From NCBI GenBank assembly GCA_020692205.1, contig JAIMKV010000001.1:4814-68813 (forward strand): a stretch of DNA of 64,000 nt, in the 5' to 3' direction. The translations under genes were made by a program, and so were the position numbers. The stretch's first letter is position 1. The number at the start of each line of letters is the position of its first letter. This document shows, piece after piece, positions 45,220 through 54,676 of this stretch. Below the pieces are notes generated by a model. The model made no database searches. It worked only from the letters and a program-made list of their open reading frames with translations, and was not told where the DNA came from. This stretch comes from Myxosarcina sp. GA_180221_E-2-1-MAG-40_15 (lineage in GTDB: Bacteria > Cyanobacteriota > Cyanobacteriia > Cyanobacteriales > Xenococcaceae).

Positions 45220-45629
45220 TATTTATTGTTTGATTGAAATTATGTCGCTTATTGTGTTTGAGATCGAACACCCTTAGATCATCTTTTAAGAGTGCATTAA
45301 CAATTGCTCTAAGTCAACGCCTGAAACGCTAAACAATTCTGGTGTATTGTGGTTGATCTTTTATTTTTAGCCCCAAAAACAAAAGATCAACGCAGGCATC
45401 GTCAAAAAATAACGATGTAACGTTGACCGCATGCCACAGTGAGTAGATAATTATATTCTCACTTGTGTTTGGTAATAATTAGTTAACCGCAGAATGCGGT
45501 AGAGCGTTTGAACTACCTGTAAGTAAATTCAGACGACAGCACATACGCCATTTAAAACCAAGTTGTTAAGGGACGTGACCGATAAAGCGTCGGCTGGCAA
45601 TTGTTAAGTCCGTTGACACAGAGCTAACG
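45220..45629. other. Intergenic region with strong inverted repeat
   Basis: The gap between the CP12 gene and DUF3177 contains a near-perfect 16-bp-arm inverted repeat (45352-45391), a second small palindrome CATCGT...ACGATG (about 45398-45418), and a GC-richer block to 45610. Short frames such as GRAFELPVSKFRRQHIRHLK (about 45490-45550) end soon and are not convincing genes. It may be a structured RNA or a decayed mobile sequence. Confidence 0.4.
45352..45391. repeat. Inverted repeat with 16-bp arms
   Basis: GTTGATCTTTTATTTTT and AAAAACAAAAGATCAAC are arms with a single mismatch around a loop of about 6 nt (AGCCCC). The stem is A/T-heavy with a GATC core. It lies downstream of CP12 on the minus strand, where the A/T tracts could make it a bidirectional terminator. 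Confidence 0.6.
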
Positions 45630-45854
45630 CTAGTCTTCGTAGACTCGACATTCTAAAGCATCAGGGTTATCTTCGCAATATTGCTCAAAAGAATTTTTCT
45701 TGGGAGCTTTTTGCTTTTGATGAGCTGCTTCAGCGGATAATTCTTCTACTGTGTCCCAAGCAGCAGCACATTCTCCCGAAGTGTCACCTTCAGTACTGCA
45801 AACTTGTCTTGCAGCCTCTCTTTCTCTTTGTATTTGTTCTTGTATATCGCTCAT
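45630..45854 (-). CDS. CP12, Calvin-cycle redox scaffold protein
   Basis: CP12 is the disordered redox switch that binds GAPDH and phosphoribulokinase in the dark. The 74-residue protein has the N-terminal Cys pair (VCSTEGDTSGECAAAWDTVE, with the core AWDTVEEL) and the C-terminal Cys pair CEDNPDALECRVYED, which is the GAPDH-binding tail. It is full-length. Transcription reads leftward toward DUF3177, but a large gap and an inverted repeat separate them, so it is probably monocistronic. Confidence 0.95.
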   Translation of the reverse strand: MSDIQEQIQREREAARQVCSTEGDTSGECAAAWDTVEELSAEAAHQKQKAPKKNSFEQYCEDNPDALECRVYED

Positions 45855-46099
45855 CTTAGTCCTCTTATTTTTAATATCAGGATTATGTTATACCATGCCA
45901 GGTTATTCAGCGACGGTAGCTGCTGACAGGCTTTATTATTATAAGAAATTTCATAAATACCATACATTTTGGTATCTATCAATAATTATTTCTCTAATAT
46001 TCGATTAGCCTAGGCATTTATACTTTATAATTTAGCATTTTTGCTAATCTAACTGGCTAACATCTATCTTAATTTAATCCCCCAGAACAAATTATAGAT

Positions 46100-47545
46100 C
46101 TAACCGCGATTCCAGATTGTTACCCCTCCAGGTTTATCGATTAAGGTAATACCTTGGGCTTGTAATTCATCCCGAAGGCGATCGCTTTGGGCATAATTTT
46201 TATTTTTTCTAGCTTCATTACGCTGCTGCACTAAAGCATCAATTTCCCAGTCCCTCAATCCTTCTGAACTATCAGTGCTAGCTTGTTCTGGTTTGGCTTC
46301 AAAACCCAAAATTTCGGCTAATTTAGTCAAAGTTCGCCATTGCAGCTCTAATTCTCTAGCTTCAGTTTTAGTCGTTCCTTCATGGATGATCATATGCCCT
46401 TCTTTGCTCAAGTTTTTAGCAATCTCAAACAGCACAGCCAAACCACCAGCAAAATTGAAGTCATCGTCTACGGCTAATTTAAACTTGCTTACTAATATCT
46501 CATCTTGCAAATCGGCATCAGCAAAACCTAATTGTTTTCCATACTGATGACCAAACAATAATCCTGCCTTTAAAGTTGACCAGCTACTAGTAGCAGTAGT
46601 TAAGGCTGCTTCGGTGAAATCTACTGGCTTGCGATACTGAGTTTGCAAAATGAACAACCGTACCGCCATAGACTCATATTTATCCAGCAGTTCACGGATG
46701 GTAATGAAGTTGCCTAGTGACTTAGACATCTTTTTCCCTTCCACAATAATCATGCCGTTATGCAGCCAATAATTAGCCAGGGGTTTACCTGTCACAGCCT
46801 CAGACTGAGCAATCTCATTCTCATGATGAGGAAAAGTTAAATCGCTCCCACCGACATGAATATCGATAGTTTCTCCCAGCATTTCTCGCACCATTGCCGA
46901 ACATTCTATATGCCAGCCAGGGCGACCATTACCCCAAGGAGACTCCCAGGCTGGTTCACCCTCCTTGGCTGCTTTCCAAAGGGCAAAATCAAAGGGGCAC
47001 TGTTTTTTGCTTCTTTGTGCGTCTTCTGTACTAACTCTACCGCTAGCACCCGCCTGCATATCCTCCAGTTTCCTACCCGATAACTTGCCGTATTCAGGAA
47101 AATTTTGGACTGCATAGTAAACATCACCGTCGGCGGGATAGGCAAAACCTTTTTGTTCTAATTCATAAATCAGACGCTTAATTCCATTTAGAGTATGGGT
47201 AGCACGGGGATAGGCATCTGCTTGTCCTACTCCTAACCTTGCCATATCTTCAAAATATGCGGCAATAAATTTCTCGGAAACTGCTGCCATTGATGTTCCT
47301 TCTTGCTTAGCGCGGTTGAGAATTTTATCGTCAATATCCGTAAAGTTCTGAATATAATTTACTTCGTAGCCAGACCATTGTAGGTAGCGACGCACTACAT
47401 CCCAAACCAAACAAGTTCTTGCATGACCAAGATGGCAATAATCATAGACAGTGATGCCACAGCAATACATCCGCACTTTGTTTTCTTCAATGGTCTGAAA
47501 CGTTGATTTGCTACGGGTAAGAGTATTGTATACGGTTAAAGTCAT
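46100..47545 (-). CDS. cysS: Cysteinyl-tRNA synthetase
   Basis: CysS charges tRNA-Cys. The 481-residue class I synthetase has the zinc-Cys start YCCGITVYDYCHLGHART (including the HIGH-like HLGH), the further zinc ligands GWHIECSAM and PHHENEIAQ, and KMSKSLGNF (KMSKS). The C-terminus contains an RNEARKNKNYAQSDRLRDEL helix. The start is the ATG at 47545. It is divergent from ilvA. Confidence 0.97.
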   Translation of the reverse strand: MTLTVYNTLTRSKSTFQTIEENKVRMYCCGITVYDYCHLGHARTCLVWDVVRRYLQWSGYEVNYIQNFTDIDDKILNRAKQEGTSMAAVSEKFIAAYFEDMARLGVGQADAYPRATHTLNGIKRLIYELEQKGFAYPADGDVYYAVQNFPEYGKLSGRKLEDMQAGASGRVSTEDAQRSKKQCPFDFALWKAAKEGEPAWESPWGNGRPGWHIECSAMVREMLGETIDIHVGGSDLTFPHHENEIAQSEAVTGKPLANYWLHNGMIIVEGKKMSKSLGNFITIRELLDKYESMAVRLFILQTQYRKPVDFTEAALTTATSSWSTLKAGLLFGHQYGKQLGFADADLQDEILVSKFKLAVDDDFNFAGGLAVLFEIAKNLSKEGHMIIHEGTTKTEARELELQWRTLTKLAEILGFEAKPEQASTDSSEGLRDWEIDALVQQRNEARKNKNYAQSDRLRDELQAQGITLIDKPGGVTIWNRG

Positions 47546-47719
47546 GACTTTAGTTTAGGGTGGAAATATTATTGCAGACTCGCAAAGATCGAAGCTAAAA
47601 GTCAAGCTTCCTTGGTCAAAAGCTTGATCTTTCATTTAACAGAAGCGATCGCCTTAAGCAAAATTACCTCAATAAACTTTGATAGAATTTTAAATTATCT
47701 TTACATAGTCATCCCACTA

Positions 47720-49231
47720 ATGAAATCCGACTACTTGGAGAGGATTCTCAACGCCCGTGTTTATGATGTTGCTCAAGAATCGCCTTTGGAATATGCGCCT
47801 ATTTTATCAGCTAGACTAAACAACAAGCTGCTATTAAAACGAGAAGATATGCAGTCGGTATTCTCCTTTAAGCTACGGGGTGCCTATAACAAAATGGCGC
47901 AACTACCGCCTGATGTTCTGCAACAGGGAGTGATTGCCGCCTCGGCGGGAAACCATGCCCAAGGAGTGGCTTTAGCTGCTCAACATTTGGTCACAACGGC
48001 AATTATTGTCATGCCCGTAACCACCCCACAGGTAAAAATAGATGCGGTAAAAGCTCGTGGCGCTACTGTAGTTTTGCATGGTGATACTTATGATGATGCT
48101 TGCGCCCATGCCAAACAACTATGTCAACAAAAAAACTTGACTTTTATCCACCCCTTTGACGATCCTGATGTAATTGCTGGCCAAGGAACAATCGGCATGG
48201 AAATTTTACGGCAATACCAGCAGCCAATACACGCGATTTTTGTGGCTATTGGTGGTGGTGGTTTAATTGGCGGAATTTCCGCCTATATCAAGCGATTGCG
48301 CCCCGAAATTAAGATTATTGGGGTAGAGCCTGTAGATGCCGATGCCATGTCTCAATCCCTCAAGGCAGGATATCGAGTTTGTTTACCCAGAGTAGGTCTA
48401 TTTGCCGATGGTGTAGCGGTGCGGGAAGTGGGGGCGGAAACTTTTCGTCTTTGTCAAGATTATGTAGACGAAATTATCTTGGTGGATACTGATGATACCT
48501 GTGCTGCGATTAAAGATGTATTTCAAGATACACGCTCTATTTTAGAACCCGCAGGCGCATTAGCGATCGCCGGAGCTAAAGCCTATGTAGAACGGGAAAA
48601 GATTACGGGAGAAACTTTGGTGGCGATCGCCTGTGGTGCGAATATGAACTTTGATCGCCTGCGATTTGTCTCGGAAAGGGCGGAATTTGGCGAACGTCGG
48701 GAGGCAATCTTTGCGGTGACTATTCCCGAAGCGAGGGGCAGCTTTCGTAAGTTCTGTGAGTGTATTGGCAAGCGTAATCTGACTGAGTTTAACTATCGTA
48801 TTTCTGACGACGAGAAAGCCTATATTTTTGTCGGCATCCAAATTCAAAATCGCGCTGATGCCGAATCAATAGTAACTACTTTTGAAGACCAAGGATTTGA
48901 AACGATCGATTTAACTGATGACGAACTGGCTAAGATGCACCTCCGTCATATGGTAGGAGGGCGATCGCCTCTTGCCAAAAATGAGCTACTCTATCGCTTT
49001 GAATTTCCCGAACGCCCCGGGGCATTAATTAAGTTTCTTAGCTGTATGAGTCCCAACTGGAACATCAGTCTATTTCACTATCGTAATAATGGTGCAGACT
49101 ATGGGCGCATTGCCGTGGGGATGCAAGTTCCTCCTGATGAAATGACCCAATGGCAAAAGTTCCTTAACTCAATGGGTTATCGTTATTGGGATGAAAGCTC
49201 TAATCCCTCTTATAAATTATTCCTGAGTTAA
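47720..49231 (+). CDS. ilvA: Threonine ammonia-lyase, biosynthetic (IlvA)
   Basis: IlvA deaminates threonine to 2-oxobutyrate, the first step of isoleucine synthesis, with feedback inhibition. The 503-residue protein has the PLP Lys in QSVFSFKLRGAYNKM, AASAGNHAQGVA, the phosphate loop GGGGLIGGISAY, and two C-terminal ACT-like regulatory repeats (EARGSFRKFCECIGKRN and RFEFPERPGALIKFLSCM). The ATG at 47720 (MKSDYLERILNARVYD) starts the conserved core; the longest frame would add 36 unconserved residues. Confidence 0.94.
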   Translation: MKSDYLERILNARVYDVAQESPLEYAPILSARLNNKLLLKREDMQSVFSFKLRGAYNKMAQLPPDVLQQGVIAASAGNHAQGVALAAQHLVTTAIIVMPVTTPQVKIDAVKARGATVVLHGDTYDDACAHAKQLCQQKNLTFIHPFDDPDVIAGQGTIGMEILRQYQQPIHAIFVAIGGGGLIGGISAYIKRLRPEIKIIGVEPVDADAMSQSLKAGYRVCLPRVGLFADGVAVREVGAETFRLCQDYVDEIILVDTDDTCAAIKDVFQDTRSILEPAGALAIAGAKAYVEREKITGETLVAIACGANMNFDRLRFVSERAEFGERREAIFAVTIPEARGSFRKFCECIGKRNLTEFNYRISDDEKAYIFVGIQIQNRADAESIVTTFEDQGFETIDLTDDELAKMHLRHMVGGRSPLAKNELLYRFEFPERPGALIKFLSCMSPNWNISLFHYRNNGADYGRIAVGMQVPPDEMTQWQKFLNSMGYRYWDESSNPSYKLFLS

Positions 49232-49319
49232 ACATAAATCACCCAGGAATAAAACCATAAATTAAGCTGCGATAAACTCCAGTAAATCAAAAGTGCTTAA
49301 CTGTTGACTGTTGACCATA

Positions 49320-49550
49320 CTACTCTTTCTGCTCAAACGTAACTGGTTTATAACCATCAGTCGCTTGAATCGGCGAAATCTTAGCTAAATCCTGATTAAT
49401 ACAGCCTTTTTGCTGCTCGGCGACATATTGACATACCCGCGCCCAAAGTTTAGTGCGATCGCCTGGCTTACCCGCGCTAAATATTACTTCGCGATCGTTT
49501 TTGATCTGAACCTTACAAACTGGGCAAATCTCGATGTTTTCTGAGGACAT
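49320..49550 (-). CDS. Small Cys-rich hypothetical protein
   Basis: The 76-residue protein (ATG at 49550) begins MSSENIEICPVCKVQI, a CPVC knuckle, then has GKPGDRTKLWARVCQYV and KGCINQ. The four Cys could bind one zinc, or the protein may be redox-active. It resembles small proteins common in cyanobacteria, but no function is known. It is convergent with ilvA, with an 88-bp gap, and divergent from the gene at 49721. Confidence 0.6.
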   Translation of the reverse strand: MSSENIEICPVCKVQIKNDREVIFSAGKPGDRTKLWARVCQYVAEQQKGCINQDLAKISPIQATDGYKPVTFEQKE

Positions 49551-49720
49551 AAACCTTACCAACTAGTGCTTGCTTTAATCATCATACGTATTTTTGTGAT
49601 CAATGCTACTTATTAAGCAGCGATACTTAATTAAACATAAAGTCGATCTGTTTTATTAACTTGCCTGTCGATGAGCAGAGATACAATGCAAATAAGAGCA
49701 GGCTTAGTCGCATTGGATTG

Positions 49721-50329
49721 ATGACATATACCACCAACGAACTAATCAAAATACTAGACTCTGAACTAAAAGAGAATTGGAAAGGAAAGCGTGTTGTCCT
49801 GTCTTCAGCGCAACGAATTAGCGATCCAGTAATGGCAAAAGCCCTTAATATGGATCAGGTCAACAAAGTCTTTGCCTATCGCGATTTTCGCCATCAAATT
49901 CATGAATACCAACACCAACATGGAGTATCGGGCATTATTTGGCGCACCTGTACTTTTAACCAGCAAAGTATTACCTATCCTGAAATTCATAATCAATTGA
50001 TTCCTGTTCCAGGAGATAAAGAAATTTTAATTTCTGCCCGTGCCAAGATTTTAAATTTTTGGCATCAAGTCACCTCCAAAATGAATTTTTGGCTAGTCAA
50101 TAATCGAACTAACCGCCATGGTAATCATCATCAACCAATTTCGCCAGAATATCTACATAAATTGGTCATTCAAACCGAGTGGGCAGAAATCGACGCAGCC
50201 CTGACTGAGATATACCTTGGCTTGTGTTGGGGAGATCCTAAAGATCATCAATATCAGTGGGCTAAACCAAAATCAGGTTGCGATCGCATTATCGCAACTA
50301 GATCCCAACCGAGCGCAATCAAGATATAG
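49721..50329 (+). CDS. Hypothetical protein upstream of ccmK3
   Basis: The 202-residue soluble protein (ATG at 49721) starts MTYTTNELIKILDSELKEN and contains GKRVVLSSAQRISDPVMAKA, then VFAYRDFRHQIHEYQHQHG and GIIWRTCTFNQQSITYPE. It has no membrane segment or recognised domain. It ends 92 bp before the ccmK3 start on the same strand, so it could be part of the carboxysome-shell transcript. The last residues, rich in Ser and Ile, are probably non-conserved. Confidence 0.6.
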   Translation: MTYTTNELIKILDSELKENWKGKRVVLSSAQRISDPVMAKALNMDQVNKVFAYRDFRHQIHEYQHQHGVSGIIWRTCTFNQQSITYPEIHNQLIPVPGDKEILISARAKILNFWHQVTSKMNFWLVNNRTNRHGNHHQPISPEYLHKLVIQTEWAEIDAALTEIYLGLCWGDPKDHQYQWAKPKSGCDRIIATRSQPSAIKI

Positions 50330-50421
50330 TGGTTTAGATAAAGCTTACTCCGTCTTCCAAGCGGTACGAGTTTATTTCAGAAAATCTGCCTTAACTATTA
50401 AAATTTTGAAGCAAAAAGTTT

Positions 50422-50736
50422 ATGTCTCAACAACACGCAGTAGGCGTAATCCAAACTTTAGGTTTTCCTGCTGTTTTAGCTGCTTCTGATGCGATGTTAA
50501 AAGCTGGTCGCGTCACTCTAGTTTATTTTGACAAGGGAGAAAGCGGTACTTTTGTCATCGCTATTCGTGGTCCAATCGCGGAAGTAAGACCGTCAATGGA
50601 AGCAGGATTAAAGGCGGCGGAAAATACTTTTGGTGGAGAGGTAACAACCCACTATACTGTCCCTAATCCGCCTGACAATGTGGTGACGGTCTTGCCCATT
50701 GATTATACCGAACAAGTAGAACAATTCCGCTTCTAG
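50422..50736 (+). CDS. ccmK3: Carboxysome shell protein, CcmK3-type BMC domain
   Basis: The 104-residue protein is a single bacterial-microcompartment domain: AVGVIQTLGFPAVLAASDAM, KAGRVTLVYFDKGESGTFVI, AIRGPIAEVRPSMEAGLKA, and the end VLPIDYTEQVEQFRF. It tiles the facets of the beta-carboxysome shell. The VYFDKGESGTFVIAIRGP pore-side sequence fits CcmK3 rather than CcmK2 (which has KIGSGR.T). CcmK3 usually forms hetero-hexamers with CcmK4, encoded 125 bp downstream. Confidence 0.9.
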   Translation: MSQQHAVGVIQTLGFPAVLAASDAMLKAGRVTLVYFDKGESGTFVIAIRGPIAEVRPSMEAGLKAAENTFGGEVTTHYTVPNPPDNVVTVLPIDYTEQVEQFRF

Positions 50737-50861
50737 CTTATCTTTTACCAAGAGTTGAATTTATTTAACAATTACCCCGCGTCAGTTAAAATTAGTATTC
50801 GTAAATGCAATTTAGCCTGACTAAATTTCTATTTGTAATTAATAATTTCAGGAGCAAATTT

Positions 50862-51215
50862 ATGCCATCTCAATCTGCCGTGGGGTCGATCGAAACAAAA
50901 GGATTCCCAGGCATCTTAGCAGCAGCCGATGCTATGGTAAAAGCTGGGCGAGTAACCTTAGTCGGCTACATTCGCGTTGGTAGTGCGCGCTTTAACGTTA
51001 ATATTCGTGGCGATGTTTCAGAAGTTAAAACGGCTATGGCTGCGGGAATTGAGGCCGTAAAAAAAGCCGAAGGCGCGACCTTAGAGTCTTGGGTAATTAT
51101 TCCTCGTCCCCACGAAAATGTCTGTGCTGTGTTGCCGATTGATTATACTGATGAAGTGCAGCCTTACCTAGATCGTGTTGAGGGTAGAACATTGCCTATT
51201 GCACCCAATAATTAA
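50862..51215 (+). CDS. ccmK4: Carboxysome shell protein, CcmK4-type BMC domain
   Basis: The 117-residue protein begins MPSQSAVGSIETKGFPGILA, with the BMC core VKAGRVTLVGYIRVGSARFN and VNIRGDVSEVKTAMAAGIEA, ending VLPIDYTDEVQPYL. The pore-loop region VGSAR and GSIETKGFPGILAAADAM match CcmK4. The ATG at 50862 is fixed by AGGAG at 50850-50854. The 19 codons upstream in the same frame have no support. Confidence 0.92.
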   Translation: MPSQSAVGSIETKGFPGILAAADAMVKAGRVTLVGYIRVGSARFNVNIRGDVSEVKTAMAAGIEAVKKAEGATLESWVIIPRPHENVCAVLPIDYTDEVQPYLDRVEGRTLPIAPNN

Positions 51216-51318
51216 ATTGCTTTGGTTGCAAACTTCTTGATTTAATCAATGAATTGAGCGATTGATTGTTCTGTTAAATGCAGTTTAAATCGAGCTAATC
51301 ATTAAAGTAAAAAGTAAC

Positions 51319-51348
51319 GGATGGGTTTAATCATAGCTTTACCCATCC
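51319..51348. terminator. Hairpin after ccmK4
   Basis: GGATGGGT (51319-51326) pairs with ACCCATCC (51341-51348) in the gap between convergent ccmK4 and the membrane-protein gene. A T-run is weak on both strands, so it is a possible bidirectional terminator. Confidence 0.5.
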
Positions 51349-51382
51349 ATCTTATATTGACTTGGCCTTGAATCATTAGAGT

Positions 51383-51928
51383 TTAATGATCTATCGTAGA
51401 TAACTTTCTTTTTAAAGCTCTGACATAGAGGAAAATTGGGAACTGATAATACTCAATAATGAGCCAAATAATACAACTTAGGTGAGCGCAGAAAGTCAAG
51501 ATTGCCCAAGTTAGAGGAAGCCATGATAGCAAGCTGCCACTCATTGGCGGAAATAAATATACCCCTGTGCCAATGACGGATGTGGGGATCACTACAAAAG
51601 CCAAAGCACACACTACATAAGTCCATCCTACCTCAGCACCTTCTCGATGAATACCCTTCCAGATTTTACCATTCCAGTACCAGGTCAGAGGAAGTTGGCT
51701 GTCTACCATCTTAAGTAACTGTTTATCAAAATTAGTCGTAAAAATATGCTGACAAAAATTACAAGAAAAAGTTTCCATTAAGGGCATTTCAGTAACTTTG
51801 CCATGACGACATACGGGACAGGGATATTCTCCATGGTCATGAAAGCGATTATGCTCTGTCCATTCTTGCTGCAAAAGATCGATTCTAGAATTTGTTAGTG
51901 AACTATGAGAATTATGAGCGTTAGCCAT
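51383..51928 (-). CDS. Zinc-ribbon membrane protein, hypothetical
   Basis: The 181-residue protein has an N-terminal zinc ribbon (YPCPVCRHGKV...FSCNFCQHIF: CPVC and CNFC) and two or three transmembrane segments in the C-terminal half (TYVVCALAFVVIPTSVIGTG, TWAILTFCAHLSCIIWLIIE). It begins at an ATG. It resembles cyanobacterial proteins with a cytosolic zinc head and membrane tail. Function is unknown. Confidence 0.65.
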   Translation of the reverse strand: MANAHNSHSSLTNSRIDLLQQEWTEHNRFHDHGEYPCPVCRHGKVTEMPLMETFSCNFCQHIFTTNFDKQLLKMVDSQLPLTWYWNGKIWKGIHREGAEVGWTYVVCALAFVVIPTSVIGTGVYLFPPMSGSLLSWLPLTWAILTFCAHLSCIIWLIIEYYQFPIFLYVRALKRKLSTIDH

Positions 51929-52259
51929 ATACTTCAGATGTCGTGATACTTTTCAAGTGCTGATAGATCTGAAAATTATCGAGCTGGTAATTTGGATTTA
52001 ACGATTGTTTAACTAAGTGGTAAATTGTTGCGTCATGTAGGCAAAGCAAAATAGGTAAAATGCTGCTTCTCTACATTTGTTGATGAGCATTCGATTTAGA
52101 GTGTAATTATAGCTAGCTTAGTGTAGCTAATCACTAAGTTCAGCTATATTTCGATATAAATGTCAATATTAATTTGCAGAATAGACTTTTATTGTAAATA
52201 TTATGGGTATGTGAAAACAATTGGGGAGAAAATTCATCAAGCTCAAAAAAATGCTGTAT
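51929..52259. other. Intergenic region with small inverted repeats
   Basis: A 331-bp gap between two minus-strand genes. CTTAGTG and CACTAAG (about 52118-52140) form a short palindrome with a TAGCTAAT loop. No coding sequence or RNA is recognised. Confidence 0.3.
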
Positions 52260-52721
52260 TTAGGCGATATTAGGCGGAATTGAACCTAGTTGCTGGATCT
52301 GCTGTTGGATTAATTCAGCTAGGCGATCGCGCTTGATTTCGATACCGCGACTAAGATTTTGGGAATCTTCCAGAAAAATAATGCTGTCTACCTGCTGTAG
52401 AGAAAACAGCCTAAACAAAAGCTGGATAACAGAAATTGGCATTGCCATAAGATCGGGGTTAATTTTGCCTTGAAAAGTGGCGGCATCCTGAACTGAGACA
52501 AAAGCATAAATTACTTTTTTGTCCTGCTGTAGTTGATGATTAGTAATCGTAGTTAAGACCCAATCTTCGGCAAGATTTTGTAGCACATAATATTCGAGAT
52601 GCTGAAGCTGATCGGCAAACAATTTTAATACTGGAGCGATCGCCTGTTCGACTACTATGGCTGGCACACCATAATTTGCTGCATCTTGAATAATGATTTC
52701 TAACTGTTGCTCCAAGTTCAT
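52260..52721 (-). CDS. Hypothetical protein
   Basis: The 153-residue soluble protein starts MNLEQQLEIIIQDAANYGVP, has a strand-rich middle (VLTTITNHQLQQDKKVIYAF, then VQDAATF), and ends with a helix rich in Gln and Ile (ELIQQQIQQLGSIPPN). The Ala/Gln-rich N-terminal helix and DSIIFLEDS block may be conserved among cyanobacteria. I cannot name a family. The downstream gap to the next gene contains only repeats. Confidence 0.55.
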   Translation of the reverse strand: MNLEQQLEIIIQDAANYGVPAIVVEQAIAPVLKLFADQLQHLEYYVLQNLAEDWVLTTITNHQLQQDKKVIYAFVSVQDAATFQGKINPDLMAMPISVIQLLFRLFSLQQVDSIIFLEDSQNLSRGIEIKRDRLAELIQQQIQQLGSIPPNIA

Positions 52722-52864
52722 TTAATCTACTGATTGTGAGCTACTTTGGTTCAAATTTATGACTTCTGATACGAAATCCGATTGTCAACACGGTGATTGC
52801 ACAAGTGGAGGAAACCTCCGCGTCCCTCACAGTCAAAACCCACTTTTAATTAAAAGTGCAATAA

Positions 52865-52920
52865 AGACCTTTTAACTTTTGACTTCTGACTTTTGACTTT
52901 AATCTGACTTTTGACTTTAA
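52865..52920. repeat. Short repeat cluster (CTTTTGACTT/CTTCTGACTT)
   Basis: Repeated words of the form ACTTTTGACTTCTG and TGACTTTTGACTTT are interspersed between the minus-strand genes at 52260-52721 and 52958-54676. They belong to the same heptamer family as 42548-42603. Confidence 0.55.
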
Positions 52921-52957
52921 AGTGAGGAACTACTTAACAACTGTTACCTAAAATGTA

Positions 52958-54676
52958 TTAAGCTTTGGCTTTTTTCGGTTTTTGTTGCTTTTTCTCTGCT
53001 TGTTTAGCTCTTTTTGCTTCTTGCTTGGCTGCTTTTAACTCTGCTTCAGCTTTTTGTCGGGTTTTTTCTTTTTCTTCGGCAATTTTGTCTAGATAGTAGT
53101 GATAATCACCACGATAAGTAATCAATTCTCCATCGCGGATTTCGACAATTTTGTTGGCAGTTTGAGAAATAAAATAGCGATCGTGAGAAACAATTAGCAC
53201 CGTACCATCATAATGCTGTAAGGCTTCTTCTAGCATTTCTTTGGCGGGAATATCTAAATGATTAGTAGGCTCATCTAAAATCAATAAATTAGCTGGTCTA
53301 AGCAGCATTTTTGCCAATGCCAAACGAGCTTTTTCACCACCACTTAATGCGGCTACTTTTTTAAAGGCAGTATCGCCACTAAACAAGAATTGTCCTAGTA
53401 AAGTACGAACTTCCTCGTTTTTCCACTCAGGAACTTCATCATGAATCGTATCCATGACGGTTTTCTCAAGATCTAACGCTTCAGCTTGGTTTTGCTCAAA
53501 ATAACCAGGAATAACGTTATGTTTACCTAATTCAACCGTTCCCTCGTCAAACTTCTCCATCCCCATAGCCATCCGCAACAAAGTAGATTTTCCCGCACCG
53601 TTTGGCCCTAAAATGGCAATGCGATCGCCCCTTTCGATAGTCAATTGGGCTCCTAAAAATAAAATGTCGTTATTATAGGCATGAACTAAATCCTGAATCG
53701 TAATTACTTCTCTACCACTCCTAGGAGAAGGCGGAAAGCGAAACTTAAGCGTTCTTAAATTGGCAACTGGTGCTTCGACAAGTTCTACTTTATCTAGCTG
53801 TTTTTCTCGACTTTTGGCTTGAGTACTGCGAGTAGCACTGGCTCTAAATTTTTCGATAAATTCTTGCTGTTTGGCAATTTCTTTTTGCTGTCGCTCGTAA
53901 GTTGCTCCCTGAGATAACCGCGCTTCAGCTTTTTGTTGGAGATAAGCAGAATAATTTCCTAAATAAGTGGTCGAAATACCTCTCTCTGTTTCAACAATTT
54001 TGGTACAGAGACGATCTAAGAATTCGCGGTCATGAGAGACAATAACCATGGGGGTGTTAATGCCTCGCAAATAATTTTCTAGCCACTCGATCGTTTCTAA
54101 ATCTAAGTGATTAGTCGGTTCATCCAGCAGCAGCAAATCTGGTTCTTGCAGCAAAATTTTACCTAAACTCATTCGCATTTGCCAGCCACCACTATAGGAG
54201 CTTACCAGGCGATCGCCATCTTCTGAGGTAAATCCCATCTCTGGTAGGATTTTTTCAATTTGAGCATCTAGGCTATAGCCTTCGAGCGCTTCAAATTGAC
54301 GCTGTAGCTTGTCAAGCTGATCAATTAGACGATTTAACTCATTAGGATCGGCTGTCTCCATCTTTTGCTGTATTTGCCCCATCTCCTGCTGAATTGCATT
54401 GGCTTCGGTAAAAACCGTCCAGAATTCCTCATAGACTGTTCGTGTGGGTTCAACTTCAAATTCTTGAGTCAAATAAGCAATTTTAAGGTTAGCTGGACGA
54501 ATTACTTCTCCAGATGTAGCTTCAATTTCACCACTAATTATTTTTAGCTGAGTCGATTTTCCTGCACCATTAACTCCAACTAAACCCACCCTTTCTCCAG
54601 GTTTAACTTCCCAAGTAACGTCTTTGAGAACCTCCCCCGTGGTGTAAATTTTGTTGATGTGTTCGAGTCGCAACAT
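52958..54676 (-). CDS. ABC-F family ATPase (Uup/EttA-like)
   Basis: The 572-residue protein has two ATP-binding cassettes fused in one chain. The first has Walker A GVNGAGKST, signature SYSGGWQMRMSLGK and Walker B LLLLDEPTNHLD. The second has GPNGAGKST, LSGGEKARLALAK and LLILDEPTNHLD. No transmembrane segments are present, and the C-terminus is Lys/Ala-rich (KQEAKRAKQAEKKQQKPKK). ABC-F proteins act on the ribosome or DNA rather than transporting. Which subfamily (EttA, Uup, YdiF) cannot be settled by eye; the long charged linker and Lys-rich tail favour a Uup/YdiF-like type. Confidence 0.88.
   Translation of the reverse strand: MLRLEHINKIYTTGEVLKDVTWEVKPGERVGLVGVNGAGKSTQLKIISGEIEATSGEVIRPANLKIAYLTQEFEVEPTRTVYEEFWTVFTEANAIQQEMGQIQQKMETADPNELNRLIDQLDKLQRQFEALEGYSLDAQIEKILPEMGFTSEDGDRLVSSYSGGWQMRMSLGKILLQEPDLLLLDEPTNHLDLETIEWLENYLRGINTPMVIVSHDREFLDRLCTKIVETERGISTTYLGNYSAYLQQKAEARLSQGATYERQQKEIAKQQEFIEKFRASATRSTQAKSREKQLDKVELVEAPVANLRTLKFRFPPSPRSGREVITIQDLVHAYNNDILFLGAQLTIERGDRIAILGPNGAGKSTLLRMAMGMEKFDEGTVELGKHNVIPGYFEQNQAEALDLEKTVMDTIHDEVPEWKNEEVRTLLGQFLFSGDTAFKKVAALSGGEKARLALAKMLLRPANLLILDEPTNHLDIPAKEMLEEALQHYDGTVLIVSHDRYFISQTANKIVEIRDGELITYRGDYHYYLDKIAEEKEKTRQKAEAELKAAKQEAKRAKQAEKKQQKPKKAKA

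Noticed and set aside
45751-46008. Plus-strand frame of 85 codons over the CP12 start
   Set aside because: It is antisense to CP12 and its hydrophobic stretch derives from the complementary strand.
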